DNA of 64,000 nucleotides. It comes from Gordonia alkanivorans NBRC 16433. Lineage in GTDB: Bacteria; Actinomycetota; Actinomycetes; Mycobacteriales; Mycobacteriaceae. Below the pieces are notes generated by a model. The model worked only from the letters and a program-made list of their open reading frames with translations, ran no database searches and was not told where the DNA came from. A program made the translations under genes and the position numbers. This document shows, piece after piece, positions 51,831 through 64,000 of the stretch. The DNA lies in the NCBI RefSeq assembly GCF_000225505.1, contig NZ_BACI01000045.1, positions 44,138 to 108,137 of the forward strand, written 5' to 3'. Position 1 is the first letter of the stretch. Every line of letters starts with the position of its first letter.

Positions 51831-52709
51831 ATGGAGATGCGCCAGCTCGAGTACTTCGTCGCCGTGGCCGACGAGGAGAGCTTCACCTCGGCGGCGCAGC
51901 GGGTGCACACCACGCAACCCAACATCAGCGCACAGATCCGAGGCCTCGAACGCGAGCTGGGATCAGCGCTCTTCGATCGCTCCGCACGGTCGGTCCGGCT
52001 CACCGATGCCGGGCGGGCCGCCCTCCCCGCAGCTCGCGCGGCTCTGGCTGCGGCCCGAGAGGTGACCGATGCGGTGTCAGAGGTTCGCGGCCTGCTCCGC
52101 GGGAGTCTGTCGGTGGGAATGGTCGAGGGGTGCACCATCGCACCGCTGTTCGCCGCATTGGGCACCTTCGGTTCCGCCCATCCGAAAGTCGCTCTGAGCC
52201 TGCGGGAATCCCCATCGGATCAACTGATCTCCTCGGTCGTCGACGGCAGTCTCGACGTGGCGCTGACCGGCTACGGCGACGAGCTACCGCGCGGCATCGA
52301 ATCACTCACCGTCATCGCCGAACCCGTCGTCGCGGTGGTCCCGGCCGACGTAGAGCGAAGCACCTCCACCGGGCTTGCGGACCTGCGACAACGGTCTCTC
52401 ATCTGCCTGCCGCGCGGCGCGGGTATCCGGGCCGTCTTCGACGACGCCGCAGTCGCGCAGGGCGGTCCCATCCGACCCGCGATCGAGGCGTCGTCTCCCG
52501 ACGCGATCGTCGAATTGGTGTGCGGCGGCATGGGAACCGGCATCCTGAGTGCATCCATCGCCGCGGCGGACGATCGGGTAACCGGCCTGCCGATCGAGGG
52601 CGTCGACGTCCGCGCACGACTCGGCTTCCTGTGGAGAAGCGACCCGTCTCCCGCGACGCGACGGTTCGTCGACGTCGCCCACGAGGCCTTCGGCCTCGGT
52701 CCGGACTGA
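51831..52709 (+). CDS. LysR-family transcriptional regulator
   Basis: A 292-residue regulator. MEMRQLEYFVAVADEESFTSAAQRVHTTQPNISAQIRGLERELGSALFDR is represented by the usual winged-helix segment over residues 1-58, and the effector-binding domain follows with SVGMVEGCTIAPLFAALGTF. Its likely target is the divergent SnoaL-like gene, now broken. The effector is unknown. Convergent with the membrane gene at 52720. Confidence 0.92.
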   Translation: MEMRQLEYFVAVADEESFTSAAQRVHTTQPNISAQIRGLERELGSALFDRSARSVRLTDAGRAALPAARAALAAAREVTDAVSEVRGLLRGSLSVGMVEGCTIAPLFAALGTFGSAHPKVALSLRESPSDQLISSVVDGSLDVALTGYGDELPRGIESLTVIAEPVVAVVPADVERSTSTGLADLRQRSLICLPRGAGIRAVFDDAAVAQGGPIRPAIEASSPDAIVELVCGGMGTGILSASIAAADDRVTGLPIEGVDVRARLGFLWRSDPSPATRRFVDVAHEAFGLGPD

Positions 52710-52719
52710 CGCGGCGAGC

Positions 52720-53496
52720 TCAGCTCGCCAGCGCGTCCCCGGTCTCTTCGGTCGGCTTCTCCGGAACAGCCGGGTCGATCGGATCATCGGTGGGTGCGCC
52801 GGCGATCCAGTCGCCGATGCTCAATCCGCGACGGCCCCAACGATGGTCGAACCTCTGCGCCCGCGCGGTAGCCTTCTCCAGCTTGGCCGGCGAGTAGCGG
52901 CGCCGGGCCCACGTCGACTTCGGCCGGGCCAGACGGATGGCACCGGCCCACGCGAAGATCGGGATGAAGACGCCGACGATCGCGGTCGAGTACTTGCCCT
53001 TGACGACGCAGAAGATGGCGGCGGCGATGTTGATCGGTGCGGTCAGGGCGAACGCGATGGGGCCGAACTCGACGTCCGCCTCCACGTTGAACGGGTTGAA
53101 GCCGAGGATGACCATCCCCAGGGCGGCCACCGTCAGGGCGACGACCTGCACCGAGAGTTGGCCTTCGCGTGACCAATACACGTCCTGGAGACGGAGGATC
53201 AGCGCGAACTCGTCGAGCACCAGCGATGCGCCGACCCCGACCAGGACAGCACTGATCGACGCACCCGGTTCGACGCCGTTCACGCCGACGGAGATGAACG
53301 CCCCGACGATCATCAGGGCGAGCCCCGGGACCATGTGGTGGACGTGGAGGCCATCGGACACGTTGTTCTTGAACGGTCCCTTGCCGGCGCGGATCAGCCG
53401 GGTGATCACCCGTGTCACCACGAAGGTCACCGTGAACGAGGCGAACAACAGGAACAGCGGAAGTCGTTGATGTGTCAGATCATCGAGGAACTCCAC
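52720..53496 (-). CDS. Conserved multi-pass membrane protein, function unknown
   Basis: A 258-residue protein with about six helices, including LPLFLLFASFTVTFVVTRVI at the start and VVALTVAALGMVILGFNPF later. NNVSDGLHVHHMVPGLALMIVG near residue 44 contains a clustered HVHH that could bind metal, and LDEFALILRLQDVYW follows. The C-terminal 60 residues are cytoplasmic and basic then acidic. It resembles integral membrane proteins of unknown function in mycobacteria. The CoA-binding gene lies 18 bp upstream, so they may be cotranscribed. Confidence 0.75.
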   Translation of the reverse strand: MEFLDDLTHQRLPLFLLFASFTVTFVVTRVITRLIRAGKGPFKNNVSDGLHVHHMVPGLALMIVGAFISVGVNGVEPGASISAVLVGVGASLVLDEFALILRLQDVYWSREGQLSVQVVALTVAALGMVILGFNPFNVEADVEFGPIAFALTAPINIAAAIFCVVKGKYSTAIVGVFIPIFAWAGAIRLARPKSTWARRRYSPAKLEKATARAQRFDHRWGRRGLSIGDWIAGAPTDDPIDPAVPEKPTEETGDALAS

Positions 53497-53514
53497 CGTC
53501 GACTCACTCCCTCA

Positions 53515-53955
53515 TCATGCGGGCACGATGCCCGTGCGCCGCTGCTCGATGATCAGGCAGCGGTCCTCCACGTAGAGCAGTCCGGCGTCCTCGGCGATCT
53601 TGCGGGCTTCCTCCGACCGGATTCCGAGCTGCAGCCACAGCGCCGTCGCGCCGGCCTCGACCGCGGCGCGCGCAACGTCGGCGCACTCGGGACCGGGGCG
53701 GAACACGTCGACGAGGCCGACCTGTTCGGGGACGTCGGCGAGCGATCGGTGGACCTTCTCGCCGACGATCTCGTCGGCGGTCGGGTTGACCGGGATGATC
53801 CGCCACCCGAGGTGCTTCATGTGCGCGGGCACCTCGTTGGCGGGCTTGGCCGTGTTGGCACTGGCACCGACCACGGTGATGGTGTCGTAGGTGGACAGGA
53901 TCTTCTCGACGATCTCGTCTGTGGTGCGGGGGCCGGCGGAGTCTGGGGTAGCCAT
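53515..53955 (-). CDS. CoA-binding protein (YccU-like)
   Basis: A 146-residue Rossmann-fold protein of the CoA_binding_2 family: TITVVGASANTAKPANEV near residue 26 is the nucleotide loop, then WRIIPVNPTADEIVGEKVHRSLADVP and the C-terminal GATALWLQLGIRSEEARKIAEDAGLLYVEDRC. Members bind CoA or acyl-CoA without known catalysis. The ATG at 53955 is well defined. Confidence 0.9.
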   Translation of the reverse strand: MATPDSAGPRTTDEIVEKILSTYDTITVVGASANTAKPANEVPAHMKHLGWRIIPVNPTADEIVGEKVHRSLADVPEQVGLVDVFRPGPECADVARAAVEAGATALWLQLGIRSEEARKIAEDAGLLYVEDRCLIIEQRRTGIVPA

Positions 53956-54013
53956 TCTGTGAGTGTATGTGCCGACGACGGACGATTCGCCACGTCACCG
54001 GCGATCGGAAGGG

Positions 54014-54715
54014 TCAGCGCATCACACCGTGAAGGACGATGGCCACCAATCGCTCTGCCCAGGTGTCGTCGAATTCCTGGTCCCGCAGCAGAAGCACGTG
54101 CAACATCGCCGATCCGCCGACCACCTCGATCAGACGGTCGGGGTCGACGTCGGGGTGCACCTCGCCGCGTTCGACCGCGACCACCAACCTCTCGCGCACA
54201 CCGCCGAAGACCGCGGCGAAGCCGGCGTGGACACGGGCGGCGAGGGCCGGGTCGGCGGACATGTCGGCGATCAGGCCGGGCAGCGCGACCCGGGTCACCG
54301 GTCTCGCGAACAGGTCCCGGGCGGCGTCGACCATCGACCGCAGATCGGCCTCCATCTCTCCGGTCGACGGAGGTAAGCGCGTCATCTGCGCGAACACCAC
54401 GTCGTGTACGAGCTCGGCCTTACCCGACCATCGCCGGTACAGCGCCGTCTTGGTGGTACCCGCCCGCTCGGCGATCGCGGCCATCGTCAGGCGGTGGTAG
54501 CCCACCTCGACGACGAGTCGGGCCGCGGTGTCGAGCACCGCGGAGTCGATCCGCGCATCACGGGGCCGGCCGGCTGCCGCCTCGACGGATTCCGCTCGAT
54601 CAAGGCCGGCAGCAGCGAGACCAGCACCATCACGTCCAGCGTCCATGGGCCCAACTCTCGTCGCAGTCGCTGTTTTGCCGAAGTCGCTGCGGTCCCGCGA
54701 CCCGTCTGCTGTCAT
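54014..54715 (-). CDS. TetR-family regulator, Rv3167c-like
   Basis: A regulator of about 233 residues. The helix-turn-helix is near residues 65-95 (HRLTMAAIAERAGTTKTALYRRWSGKAELV), preceded by an unusually long, polar N-terminal extension of about 50 residues, and the ligand domain follows. I chose the ATG at 54715 because an operator-like palindrome lies directly upstream; a GTG at 54727 would put that palindrome inside the gene. It is divergent from the phosphotransferase at 54751, with only 35 bp between the two starts. Confidence 0.85.
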   Translation of the reverse strand: MTADGSRDRSDFGKTATATRVGPMDAGRDGAGLAAAGLDRAESVEAAAGRPRDARIDSAVLDTAARLVVEVGYHRLTMAAIAERAGTTKTALYRRWSGKAELVHDVVFAQMTRLPPSTGEMEADLRSMVDAARDLFARPVTRVALPGLIADMSADPALAARVHAGFAAVFGGVRERLVVAVERGEVHPDVDPDRLIEVVGGSAMLHVLLLRDQEFDDTWAERLVAIVLHGVMR

Positions 54716-54717
54716 TA

Positions 54718-55884
<1,167 letters not shown>

Positions 55885-55888
55885 TCGC

Positions 55889-57025
55889 ATGTCCGGTCTC
55901 GGACCGCTCGACGAGTTCCCGATTCATCAACTGCCACAACCGATCGCGTGGCCCGCGAACTCCGATCGCAACTTCTACGACCGCGCCTATCTCAACGCCC
56001 ACGATCGCAGCGGCAGCATCTTCTTGATAACCGGGATCGGTTACTACCCCAACCTCGGGATCAAGGATGCCTTCGTCCTGATCCGGCGTCGCCAGGACGA
56101 CGGTCCGGACACCCAGACCGCGGTGCACCTGTCCGATGCCATCGACGGTGATCGCCTCGACCAGCATGTCGGCGGTTACCGGCTCGCCGTCGACGAGCCC
56201 TTGCGCTCACTGCATCTCACTCTCGAGGAGACCGAGGGTATCGCCGTCGACCTGCACTGGGAAGGCCTGTTCGACCCAGTCCTCGAGCAGCCCCACATCA
56301 TGCGGCAGGGCACCAAGGTCACCCTCGATGCACAGCGCTTCGCCCAGGTGGGCACCTGGCGCGGGTCCATCACCGTCGACGGCGAACACATCGCGGTCGA
56401 CCCGTCCACATGGATCGGGACCCGCGACCGATCCTGGGGAATCCGGCCGGTAGGCGAGCCGGAACCCGCAGGGCGACCGGCAGATCCGCCCTTCGAAGGC
56501 ATGTGGTGGCTGTACGTGCCGATGGCCTTCGACGACTTCCAGCTCGTCCTCATCGTCCAGGAGGAGCCCAACGGATTCCGCACCCTCAACGACTGCTCCC
56601 GCGTGTGGAAGGACGGCCGCGTCGAACAACTCGGCTGGCCGCGAATCTCGGTGCACTACGCCTCAGGGACCCGGATTCCCACCGGTGCAACCATTTCCGC
56701 CACCGCATCGGACGGATCGGCGGTGACGTTCGAGGTGGAGTCACTTCTCCCCGTCCCGATCCACGTCGGGGGCGGTTACGGTGGCGATCCCGACTGGCTC
56801 CACGGTGTCTGGCGAGGTGAGGACTTCACCGAGCGGCTCACCTACGACATGACCAGCCCGGAGATCGTGGGGCGCATGCCGTTCGGCGTCATCGACCACG
56901 TGGGACGGGCGACCTGCCGGGAAGGCGACGGCACCACCCGCACGGGCTGGGGCCTGTTCGAGCACGGTGCGCTCGGCCGCCACGACCCGTCGGGCTTCGC
57001 CGACTGGCTCAGCGTCGCACCCTAG
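55889..57025 (+). CDS. Rv3169-like conserved protein, probable lipocalin-type fold
   Basis: A 378-residue protein rich in beta-strand patterns. Signatures include FYDRAYLNAHDRSGSIFLITGIGYYPN near residue 31, WIGTRDRSWGIRPVGEPEP near residue 178 and MWWLYVPMAFDDFQLVLIVQEE. The GTRDRSWG loop recalls the CrtC/AttH lipocalin-like group, which would make a lipid-like ligand likely, but this is my inference. No signal peptide. ATG at 55889, four bases after the phosphotransferase stop, so the pair is an operon. Its stop overlaps that of the convergent hydrolase by four bases. Confidence 0.75.
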   Translation: MSGLGPLDEFPIHQLPQPIAWPANSDRNFYDRAYLNAHDRSGSIFLITGIGYYPNLGIKDAFVLIRRRQDDGPDTQTAVHLSDAIDGDRLDQHVGGYRLAVDEPLRSLHLTLEETEGIAVDLHWEGLFDPVLEQPHIMRQGTKVTLDAQRFAQVGTWRGSITVDGEHIAVDPSTWIGTRDRSWGIRPVGEPEPAGRPADPPFEGMWWLYVPMAFDDFQLVLIVQEEPNGFRTLNDCSRVWKDGRVEQLGWPRISVHYASGTRIPTGATISATASDGSAVTFEVESLLPVPIHVGGGYGGDPDWLHGVWRGEDFTERLTYDMTSPEIVGRMPFGVIDHVGRATCREGDGTTRTGWGLFEHGALGRHDPSGFADWLSVAP

Positions 57026-58089
57026 TTCAGACTCGACAGGAATTCGTCGATCCGCGGCCACGTCTGCTCGACGGCCGCCGACCCGGCGATGAGTCCGAGA
57101 TGGCTGGTCTCGACGGTCGCGAACTCGACGCGAGGTGACCCGGTGAACAGATCGACGCCGTGGTGGGCCGCCGCCCAGCTGACGATGGCGTCGCGGTGGC
57201 TGCCGAACAGTTGCACCGGCACCGAGACCTTCGCGAGGTCGACGGTGACGTCGTCGAAGGTGAGGACGCCGCGTGCCAGCTCGCCGCGCATGATGAAGTT
57301 TTCCCACATCTGCTCGGACGCCTTGCCCGGATATCCGGGCATCGTCTCCTGGAAACGGTCGATGGCCTTCATCCGAGTCAGCGCCTCGGTGTCGTCGGCG
57401 TTGCGGATGATGTAGCCGGGCTTCTTGAGTTCCCGCTGCCAGGCGGTGCCGCGGTAGGCGGTCCGCACGAGCGGGGCCGGGATGCCACCCAGGGCTCGCA
57501 GCGCGAGCGACACCGGTTTGGTCCCGATGGGCCGCATCAGGGTCTTCACCAGCGGGTACGGCGGGACCTGGTCGTAGTCCAGGGGGGTTCCGACCGCTGT
57601 GATCGACCGCACCGGCAGACCAGGGTCCGCGGCGGCGGTGAGGAACGAGATGGTGCCGCCGAGACTCCAGCTGAGCAGGTCGACGCCCTCGCCGGTCGAC
57701 CGGCCGCCATCGAAGTCCGCCAGGGTCGCGGCGATCGCGCCGGGCACGATGTCGGCGAAGAAGTCGGCGAACCCGAGGTGGCGGTCGCCGCGGGTCATGT
57801 CCCCGAAGTCGAGCACGTACGGCACCCGTCCGGTGGAGAGCAGGTGTTCGACGACGCTCAGTCCCGGGGAGAGGTCGTAGCAGTCGGTCGACACCGCCAG
57901 CGGCGGGACGAGCAGCACCGGCCGCGTCGAGGCCCGCCGGGCGGAGTCGAGTTGTTCGACCGTGCCGTACCGCCGCACCTGCCGGTGCGGCGCGGTCACG
58001 AGCACGGTGTGCGGGGTTTGGTGCGATTCCCCGATCTCCCCGCCTCGGGCCAGGTGAACCAGCGTCGCGACGCCGTCGAGACCACCCAT
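57022..58089 (-). CDS. Alpha/beta hydrolase resembling PHA-synthase-type acyltransferases
   Basis: A protein of 355 residues. RPVLLVPPLAVSTDCYDLSPGLSVVEHL near residue 75 resembles the PhaC/PhaE family entry, YVLDFGDMTRGDRHLGFADFFAD follows, the nucleophile elbow is LLSWSLGGTIS with Ser in place of the PhaC Cys, Asp is in FGSHRDAIVSW, and the base His in ETSHLGLIAG. The Ser makes a lipase or esterase more likely than a polymerase. I chose the ATG at 58089, preceded by AAGGGGGAAG. Convergent with the operon at 54751-57025. Confidence 0.82.
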   Translation of the reverse strand: MGGLDGVATLVHLARGGEIGESHQTPHTVLVTAPHRQVRRYGTVEQLDSARRASTRPVLLVPPLAVSTDCYDLSPGLSVVEHLLSTGRVPYVLDFGDMTRGDRHLGFADFFADIVPGAIAATLADFDGGRSTGEGVDLLSWSLGGTISFLTAAADPGLPVRSITAVGTPLDYDQVPPYPLVKTLMRPIGTKPVSLALRALGGIPAPLVRTAYRGTAWQRELKKPGYIIRNADDTEALTRMKAIDRFQETMPGYPGKASEQMWENFIMRGELARGVLTFDDVTVDLAKVSVPVQLFGSHRDAIVSWAAAHHGVDLFTGSPRVEFATVETSHLGLIAGSAAVEQTWPRIDEFLSSLN

Positions 58090-58316
58090 GACCGCTTCCC
58101 CCTTCACTTCGTCCGCCCCCGCGGGCGCGCGTGATCGCAGGCCATTCAACACGGTGCGTCGGCGAGCGACATGGTTGGGGCAGAGCGTGGGCGGGTATGT
58201 CCGGATCGAGGCACCACGGCGGGAGGCCGGTGCCGGCGATCAAGACGCGGTCGAACCGATCAGCCCGCACGGCGTTGCACATCCCTGTCCGCCGGTGCGT
58301 ACGAGGAGGAGACACC

Positions 58317-58886
58317 ATGGCCGAAGAACTCAACAACGTCACCGTCGCATTCCTGGTGGCCACCGAGGGTGCCGAGCAGGTGGAACTCACCGAGCCCTGG
58401 AAGTCTGTCGAGGCCTGCGGCGGGAAGCCGGTTCTGGTGTCCACCGATTCCGGCACCATCCAGGCCTTCGATCACCTGGACAAGGCCGACACCTTCCCCG
58501 TCGACAAGGTCCTCGAGGATGCCCGCATCGCCGACTTCGACGCCCTGGTTCTCCCCGGTGGCGTCGCCAACCCCGACTTCCTGCGCGCCTCGGCGCCGGC
58601 CGTGCGCTTCGTGCGTGGCTTCTTCGAGGCCGGTAAACCGGTCGCCGCGATCTGCCACGCACCGTGGACCCTCATCGAGGCCGACGTCGTACGCGGCCGC
58701 ACCCTCACCTCGTTCCCCAGCATCAAGACCGACGTCATCAACGCCGGCGGCAACTGGATCGACGAAGAGGTCGTGACCTGTCGAAGCGGCGACAACGTGC
58801 TGATCACCAGCCGCAAGCCCGACGACCTCCCGGCGTTCAACGCCGCGATCGTCGCCGAGTTCGCCCACAGCCGGGTTCCCGGCTGA
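58317..58886 (+). CDS. DJ-1/PfpI-family protein (class I glutamine amidotransferase-like)
   Basis: A 189-residue protein. Cys113-His114 in AAICHAPWTLIEADVV is the nucleophile elbow, LVLPGGVANPDFLR lies before it and TSFPSIKTDVINAGGNWIDEEVV after. This is the PfpI/YhbO-type form, whose members are linked to stress tolerance, glyoxalase or deglycase activity. GAGGAGGAG precedes the ATG at 58317. Confidence 0.92.
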   Translation: MAEELNNVTVAFLVATEGAEQVELTEPWKSVEACGGKPVLVSTDSGTIQAFDHLDKADTFPVDKVLEDARIADFDALVLPGGVANPDFLRASAPAVRFVRGFFEAGKPVAAICHAPWTLIEADVVRGRTLTSFPSIKTDVINAGGNWIDEEVVTCRSGDNVLITSRKPDDLPAFNAAIVAEFAHSRVPG

Positions 58887-58888
58887 GG

Positions 58889-60964
<2,076 letters not shown>

Positions 60965-60988
60965 TCCGCCGAGACTGACCTCTCGGTC

Positions 60989-63016
60989 TCAGCCCTTGGG
61001 GTCGGTCTTGGTGGTGTCACCGGCGTCGAAAGCAGCCGCCTTCTCCGGCACCACACCGCTGGCGGCGGCCAGCTTGGCGATGCGGTCGTAGAGCAGGGCG
61101 ACGACGCCGGCGAACACGATGACGCCGAGGATCTGCGCCCAGGTCTCGAAGCCGTCGCCGACGATGGCCAGCACGGAGTCGTCGCCGGTCGCGGCGACGA
61201 TGCCCGCGAAGACCACGCCGAACAGTGCCTCACCGACGATCAGGCCGGTCGCGAGCAGCACTCCCATGCGCTTCTTGTGTTCGACTGCGCCGCCGCTGCG
61301 CTCGGCCCAGCGGTTGTAGAAGTGACCGAGGAAGGCGCCCACCGGGATGATCAGGGTGACCGACATCGGCAGGTACATGCCCATGCCGACCGCGAGCGGC
61401 GGCAGCCGGAACTTGCCCGCACGACCCAGCAGTTCGTCGATGAGGATGACGATCGCGCCGATGAGGGCTCCGAGTCCGATGAGGGCCCAGTTCAGATCGG
61501 CGCCGAGCACACCCTTGGCGAGGGTGGACAGCAGGCCCGCCTGCGGTGCGGCCAGAGCGTCGGGGCCGGCGCCGGGAGCACCCACGAAACCGAAGACGTC
61601 GTACATCAGTCCGAGGATCGGCGGGATGATCGCCGAACCGAAGAGCACACCGATCACCAACGCCACCTGCTGCTTCCACGGTGTCGCGCCGACCAGCTGA
61701 CCGGTCTTGAGGTCCTGCAGGTTGTCATTGGAGATCGTCGCGACGCCGAAGACCACCGCGGCCGTGAACAACGTGTAGGCGATCAGGGCGTCGGTTTGGG
61801 CGGAGTCGGCACCACCGAAGGTCGCCTTGATGAGGAGAGCGGCGATGAGGACCACCAGGATGCCGACGCCGGAGATCGGGGAGTTCGACGAGCCGATGAG
61901 ACCGGCCATGTAGCCGCAGACCGCCGCCACCGCCAGGCCGATGACGAAGACGAAGACGACGCTCACCGCGATGATCCCGGCTGCGCTGCCATCGAGGACC
62001 GTGCCGTGCACGAAGTCCCACAGAAGCAGACCGATCGGGATGAGCAGCACGAGGATGCTGCCGCCGACGATGTTGAACGGGATGTCGCGCTCGGTGATGT
62101 CTACGGTCACCCCCTCGCGGCGGGACCGCGACGATGCCAATGAGCCCTTGATCCCGCTTGCGATGGGTCCCATCACCTTGATGAGAGTCCAGATCGCAGC
62201 GATGGCGATCGCGCCGGCGCCGATCAGCCGGACGTCGTTGGCGAACACCGAGGAGACGACATCGCTGAGCGACTCTCCTGCCTCACCCTGGTTCTGGCTC
62301 TCGATGGGCAGCAGGACGCCGTAGGAGATCACCAGACCGACGAGCATCGCGACACCGACGGTGACGCCGACGAGGTGCCCGATGCCGATGAGCGACATCG
62401 AGAGTCCGGCACTGAACAGCGTGCCGCCCGCGCCGACCTTGATCGTCGTCGCGATCGAGTCGCTCAAGACCTTCAGCTTCGTCAGCAGAGCGAAACCCGC
62501 CGACGCGATCGAACCGATGACGATCGTGCGCAGACCGGCCTTGTTCTCCGCGGCACCGCCGGCCGAGTCGCCGACCTTCAGGACCTCAGCCGCCGCAACA
62601 CCTTCCGGATAGGGCAAATCGGATCCGGTGACCAGCGCCCGGCGCAGCGGGATCGAATACATCACGCCGAGGATGCCGCCGATCGCACAGACGGCGACCG
62701 TGATCCAGTACGGGAATCCCGTCCACCACCCGATGATCACCAGACCGGGGATCACGAAGATGATCGCCGACAGCGTGCCGGCAGCCGACGCGATCGTCTG
62801 GACGATGTTGTTCTCCACCACCGAGTGGTTGGCGAAGTACCGCAGGATGCTCATCGAGATCACCGCCGCCGGGATGGCGGTGGCGAACGTGAGCCCGACC
62901 TTGAGACCGAGATAGACATTGGCCGCCGTGAAGACGAGGGTGATGACTCCGCCGAGGATGACCCCTCGGAGCGTCAGCTCTCGCAGACTCGTCGTGGCCG
63001 TGGGCGTGATCGCCAT
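60989..63016 (-). CDS. OPT-family oligopeptide transporter
   Basis: A 675-residue membrane protein with about 16 helices. GLKVGLTFATAIPAAVISMSIL near residue 38, ENNIVQTIASAAGTLSAIIFV near residue 67 and TGSDLPYPEGVAAAEVL near residue 130 are OPT signatures, as are NDNLQDLKTGQLVGATPWKQQ and LPPLAVGMGMYLPMSVTLIIPVGAF. OPT proteins import peptides or metal chelates with protons. It is convergent with the decarboxylase gene and divergent from a TetR gene. Confidence 0.92.
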   Translation of the reverse strand: MAITPTATTSLRELTLRGVILGGVITLVFTAANVYLGLKVGLTFATAIPAAVISMSILRYFANHSVVENNIVQTIASAAGTLSAIIFVIPGLVIIGWWTGFPYWITVAVCAIGGILGVMYSIPLRRALVTGSDLPYPEGVAAAEVLKVGDSAGGAAENKAGLRTIVIGSIASAGFALLTKLKVLSDSIATTIKVGAGGTLFSAGLSMSLIGIGHLVGVTVGVAMLVGLVISYGVLLPIESQNQGEAGESLSDVVSSVFANDVRLIGAGAIAIAAIWTLIKVMGPIASGIKGSLASSRSRREGVTVDITERDIPFNIVGGSILVLLIPIGLLLWDFVHGTVLDGSAAGIIAVSVVFVFVIGLAVAAVCGYMAGLIGSSNSPISGVGILVVLIAALLIKATFGGADSAQTDALIAYTLFTAAVVFGVATISNDNLQDLKTGQLVGATPWKQQVALVIGVLFGSAIIPPILGLMYDVFGFVGAPGAGPDALAAPQAGLLSTLAKGVLGADLNWALIGLGALIGAIVILIDELLGRAGKFRLPPLAVGMGMYLPMSVTLIIPVGAFLGHFYNRWAERSGGAVEHKKRMGVLLATGLIVGEALFGVVFAGIVAATGDDSVLAIVGDGFETWAQILGVIVFAGVVALLYDRIAKLAAASGVVPEKAAAFDAGDTTKTDPKG

Positions 63017-63194
63017 CAGGTCCCCTCACACAGGTCGTGGACGGCCCGCCGCGTGAGGGCGTGGACCGGATTCACTTGAGTACAGTCGATCCACCTTAGG
63101 GCCGGGTGGCCTGACCGACGCAAACCGGTCCGTCCGCGGAGGTCGGCGCGCGCGTCGGGACCCGGATAACAGGTCACAATCCCGGCGCCGCAAG

Positions 63195-63208
63195 CCTACG
63201 ACGGTAGG
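63195..63208. promoter_or_regulatory. Inverted repeat before the TetR gene
   Basis: CCTAC GACG GTAGG is a perfect 5-bp inverted repeat 13 bp upstream of the TetR start, inside the 205-bp divergent region shared with the OPT transporter. It could be an autoregulatory operator. Confidence 0.4.
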
Positions 63209-63221
63209 GCATCATCTACCC

Positions 63222-63881
63222 ATGACCGATGGGAAGACGGAGCAGTCTGCCCGTACCCGCCAGGCGCTGATCAGCGCGGCTGAGGAGCTGATCGCGCTGC
63301 ACGGCGTGTCTGCGGTCTCCAGCAGGCAGATCAGCAAAGCCGCCGGTCAGGGCAACAACTATGCGGTCGGCCATCACTTCGGTTCCAAGGACGACCTGAT
63401 CCGGGCCACCCTCGACAGACACAACGCCACCATCGATCGAATGCGTCAGAAGGCGCTCGACGCGATCGGACCGGACCCGGAGGTCCGCGACTGGATCCGG
63501 TGTCTGGTGTGCCCGGAGATCGAGTATGTCGGCGGGCTCGGCGCCCCGACGTACTTCGCCCGGTTCTTCGCGAATGTCTCCAGCGATCCGGCCACCACCA
63601 TCCTGCTGTACGAGAAGATGGGCGAGTCGAAACCGCTGCTGGCGATCCTCGAGGGCTTGTACGGTGCGCTGCCGGAGTTCCCCGGTCCCGTTCTCGAGAT
63701 CCGCAACAACATGACGCGCCACATCATCGTGAACATCCTGGCGGACATCGAGCGCGCCGCCGATTCCGGTGATCGCCCGGTCACGCCCTGGCAGCACCAG
63801 TGCTCGATCGTCGTCGACGCCCTCACCGGCATGTGGCTCGCCCCGGTCACCCCGACCACCGCGACCGAGAACCACCCCTGA
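63222..63881 (+). CDS. TetR-family transcriptional regulator
   Basis: A 219-residue regulator. The helix-turn-helix lies in residues 10-55 (RTRQALISAAEELIALHG, then SRQISKAAGQGNNYAVGHHFGSKDDLI), and the ligand domain continues to the end. AGQGNNYAVGHHFGSKDDLI is a subgroup marker seen in regulators of lipid or steroid genes in mycolata. Its target may be the divergent OPT transporter. The remaining 119 bp to the window edge contain no gene that I can support. Confidence 0.9.
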   Translation: MTDGKTEQSARTRQALISAAEELIALHGVSAVSSRQISKAAGQGNNYAVGHHFGSKDDLIRATLDRHNATIDRMRQKALDAIGPDPEVRDWIRCLVCPEIEYVGGLGAPTYFARFFANVSSDPATTILLYEKMGESKPLLAILEGLYGALPEFPGPVLEIRNNMTRHIIVNILADIERAADSGDRPVTPWQHQCSIVVDALTGMWLAPVTPTTATENHP

Positions 63882-63977
63882 ACAGCGCGCCTGGAAACCG
63901 CCCGGTGCAGCGACATCGCCGACATAGTGTCATCGGGCGGCCCCTGGTGGGTGCATTCCATCGGCGGACCTCCTCTC

Positions 63978-64000
63978 GATCCCTGAGGTGCGAGCGAAGC
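63978..64000. repeat. Possible intergenic repeat fragment at the window edge
   Basis: GATCCCTGAGGTGCGAGCGAAGC has the same GAGGTGCGA...GAAG flavour as 41467-41480 and parts of 31007-31089. It runs off the edge, so its extent is unknown. Confidence 0.3.

Noticed and set aside
57022..58089. PHA synthase
   Set aside because: The nucleophile position has Ser (SWSLGG) rather than the Cys of PhaC, so a polymerase call is not justified.

Overview
The window is high-GC actinobacterial DNA, most likely from a mycolic-acid genus close to Gordonia. The supporting genes are an antigen-85-type mycolyltransferase, a DUF3068/PorA-family envelope protein, a deazaflavin (F420)-type DDN oxidoreductase, a split three-gene pntAA-pntAB-pntB transhydrogenase, a DyP peroxidase-encapsulin pair, and several gene sets I recognise from mycobacteria. 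The genus is an inference from gene content. I saw no rRNA, tRNA, CRISPR array, IS element, phage gene or origin. It reads as ordinary chromosome made of short operons.

Layout. 1-8 kb: a truncated DUF218 protein, DoxX-like and DDN-like genes, an Lrp regulator divergent from an AceE-like 2-oxoacid dehydrogenase, and the transhydrogenase operon. 8-11.3 kb: a membrane-anchored molybdenum oxidoreductase and a flavoprotein behind a perfect KstR-type operator. 11.4-14.6 kb: a copper operon (csoR-copZ-small membrane protein-copA) with a CsoR-type operator. 14.7-26.5 kb: a Cys/His-motif hypothetical protein, an epoxide-hydrolase-like enzyme, nadB, a FAD-Rieske oxidoreductase, an SDR, a desaturase-like flavoprotein with an SRPBCC partner, and a PLP decarboxylase operon with a frameshifted membrane gene. 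26.7-32.1 kb: zinc alcohol dehydrogenase, ABC1 kinase, PorA-family protein and mycolyltransferase, the last two separated by strong terminators and a palindromic repeat. 32.5-41.5 kb: amidase, FAD dehydrogenase, DyP peroxidase with encapsulin, and a heterodimeric ABC exporter. 41.5-48.5 kb: small genes, an SDR with a KstR-like box, RNase HI, trans-aconitate methyltransferase and a secreted DUF4185 protein (candidate D-arabinanase). 48.5-53.9 kb: acyl-CoA dehydrogenase plus a kinase-DUF6285 fusion (a 4-hydroxyacyl-CoA pathway pattern), a broken SnoaL-like gene beside a LysR regulator, and membrane and CoA-binding proteins. 54-57 kb: a TetR/phosphotransferase/lipocalin-like divergon resembling Rv3167c-Rv3169. 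57-64 kb: hydrolase, DJ-1/PfpI protein, MDMPI-like protein, a frameshifted dialkylglycine decarboxylase, an OPT transporter and a TetR regulator.

The observations most worth following are the two 49-nt palindromic intergenic elements at 30935 and 41502, whose stems differ by compensatory changes; the natural LvaA-LvaB-like fusion with its acyl-CoA dehydrogenase; the two KstR-type boxes outside any obvious steroid cluster; and three genes interrupted by small indels. I did not find a clearly novel multi-gene defence or biosynthetic system.
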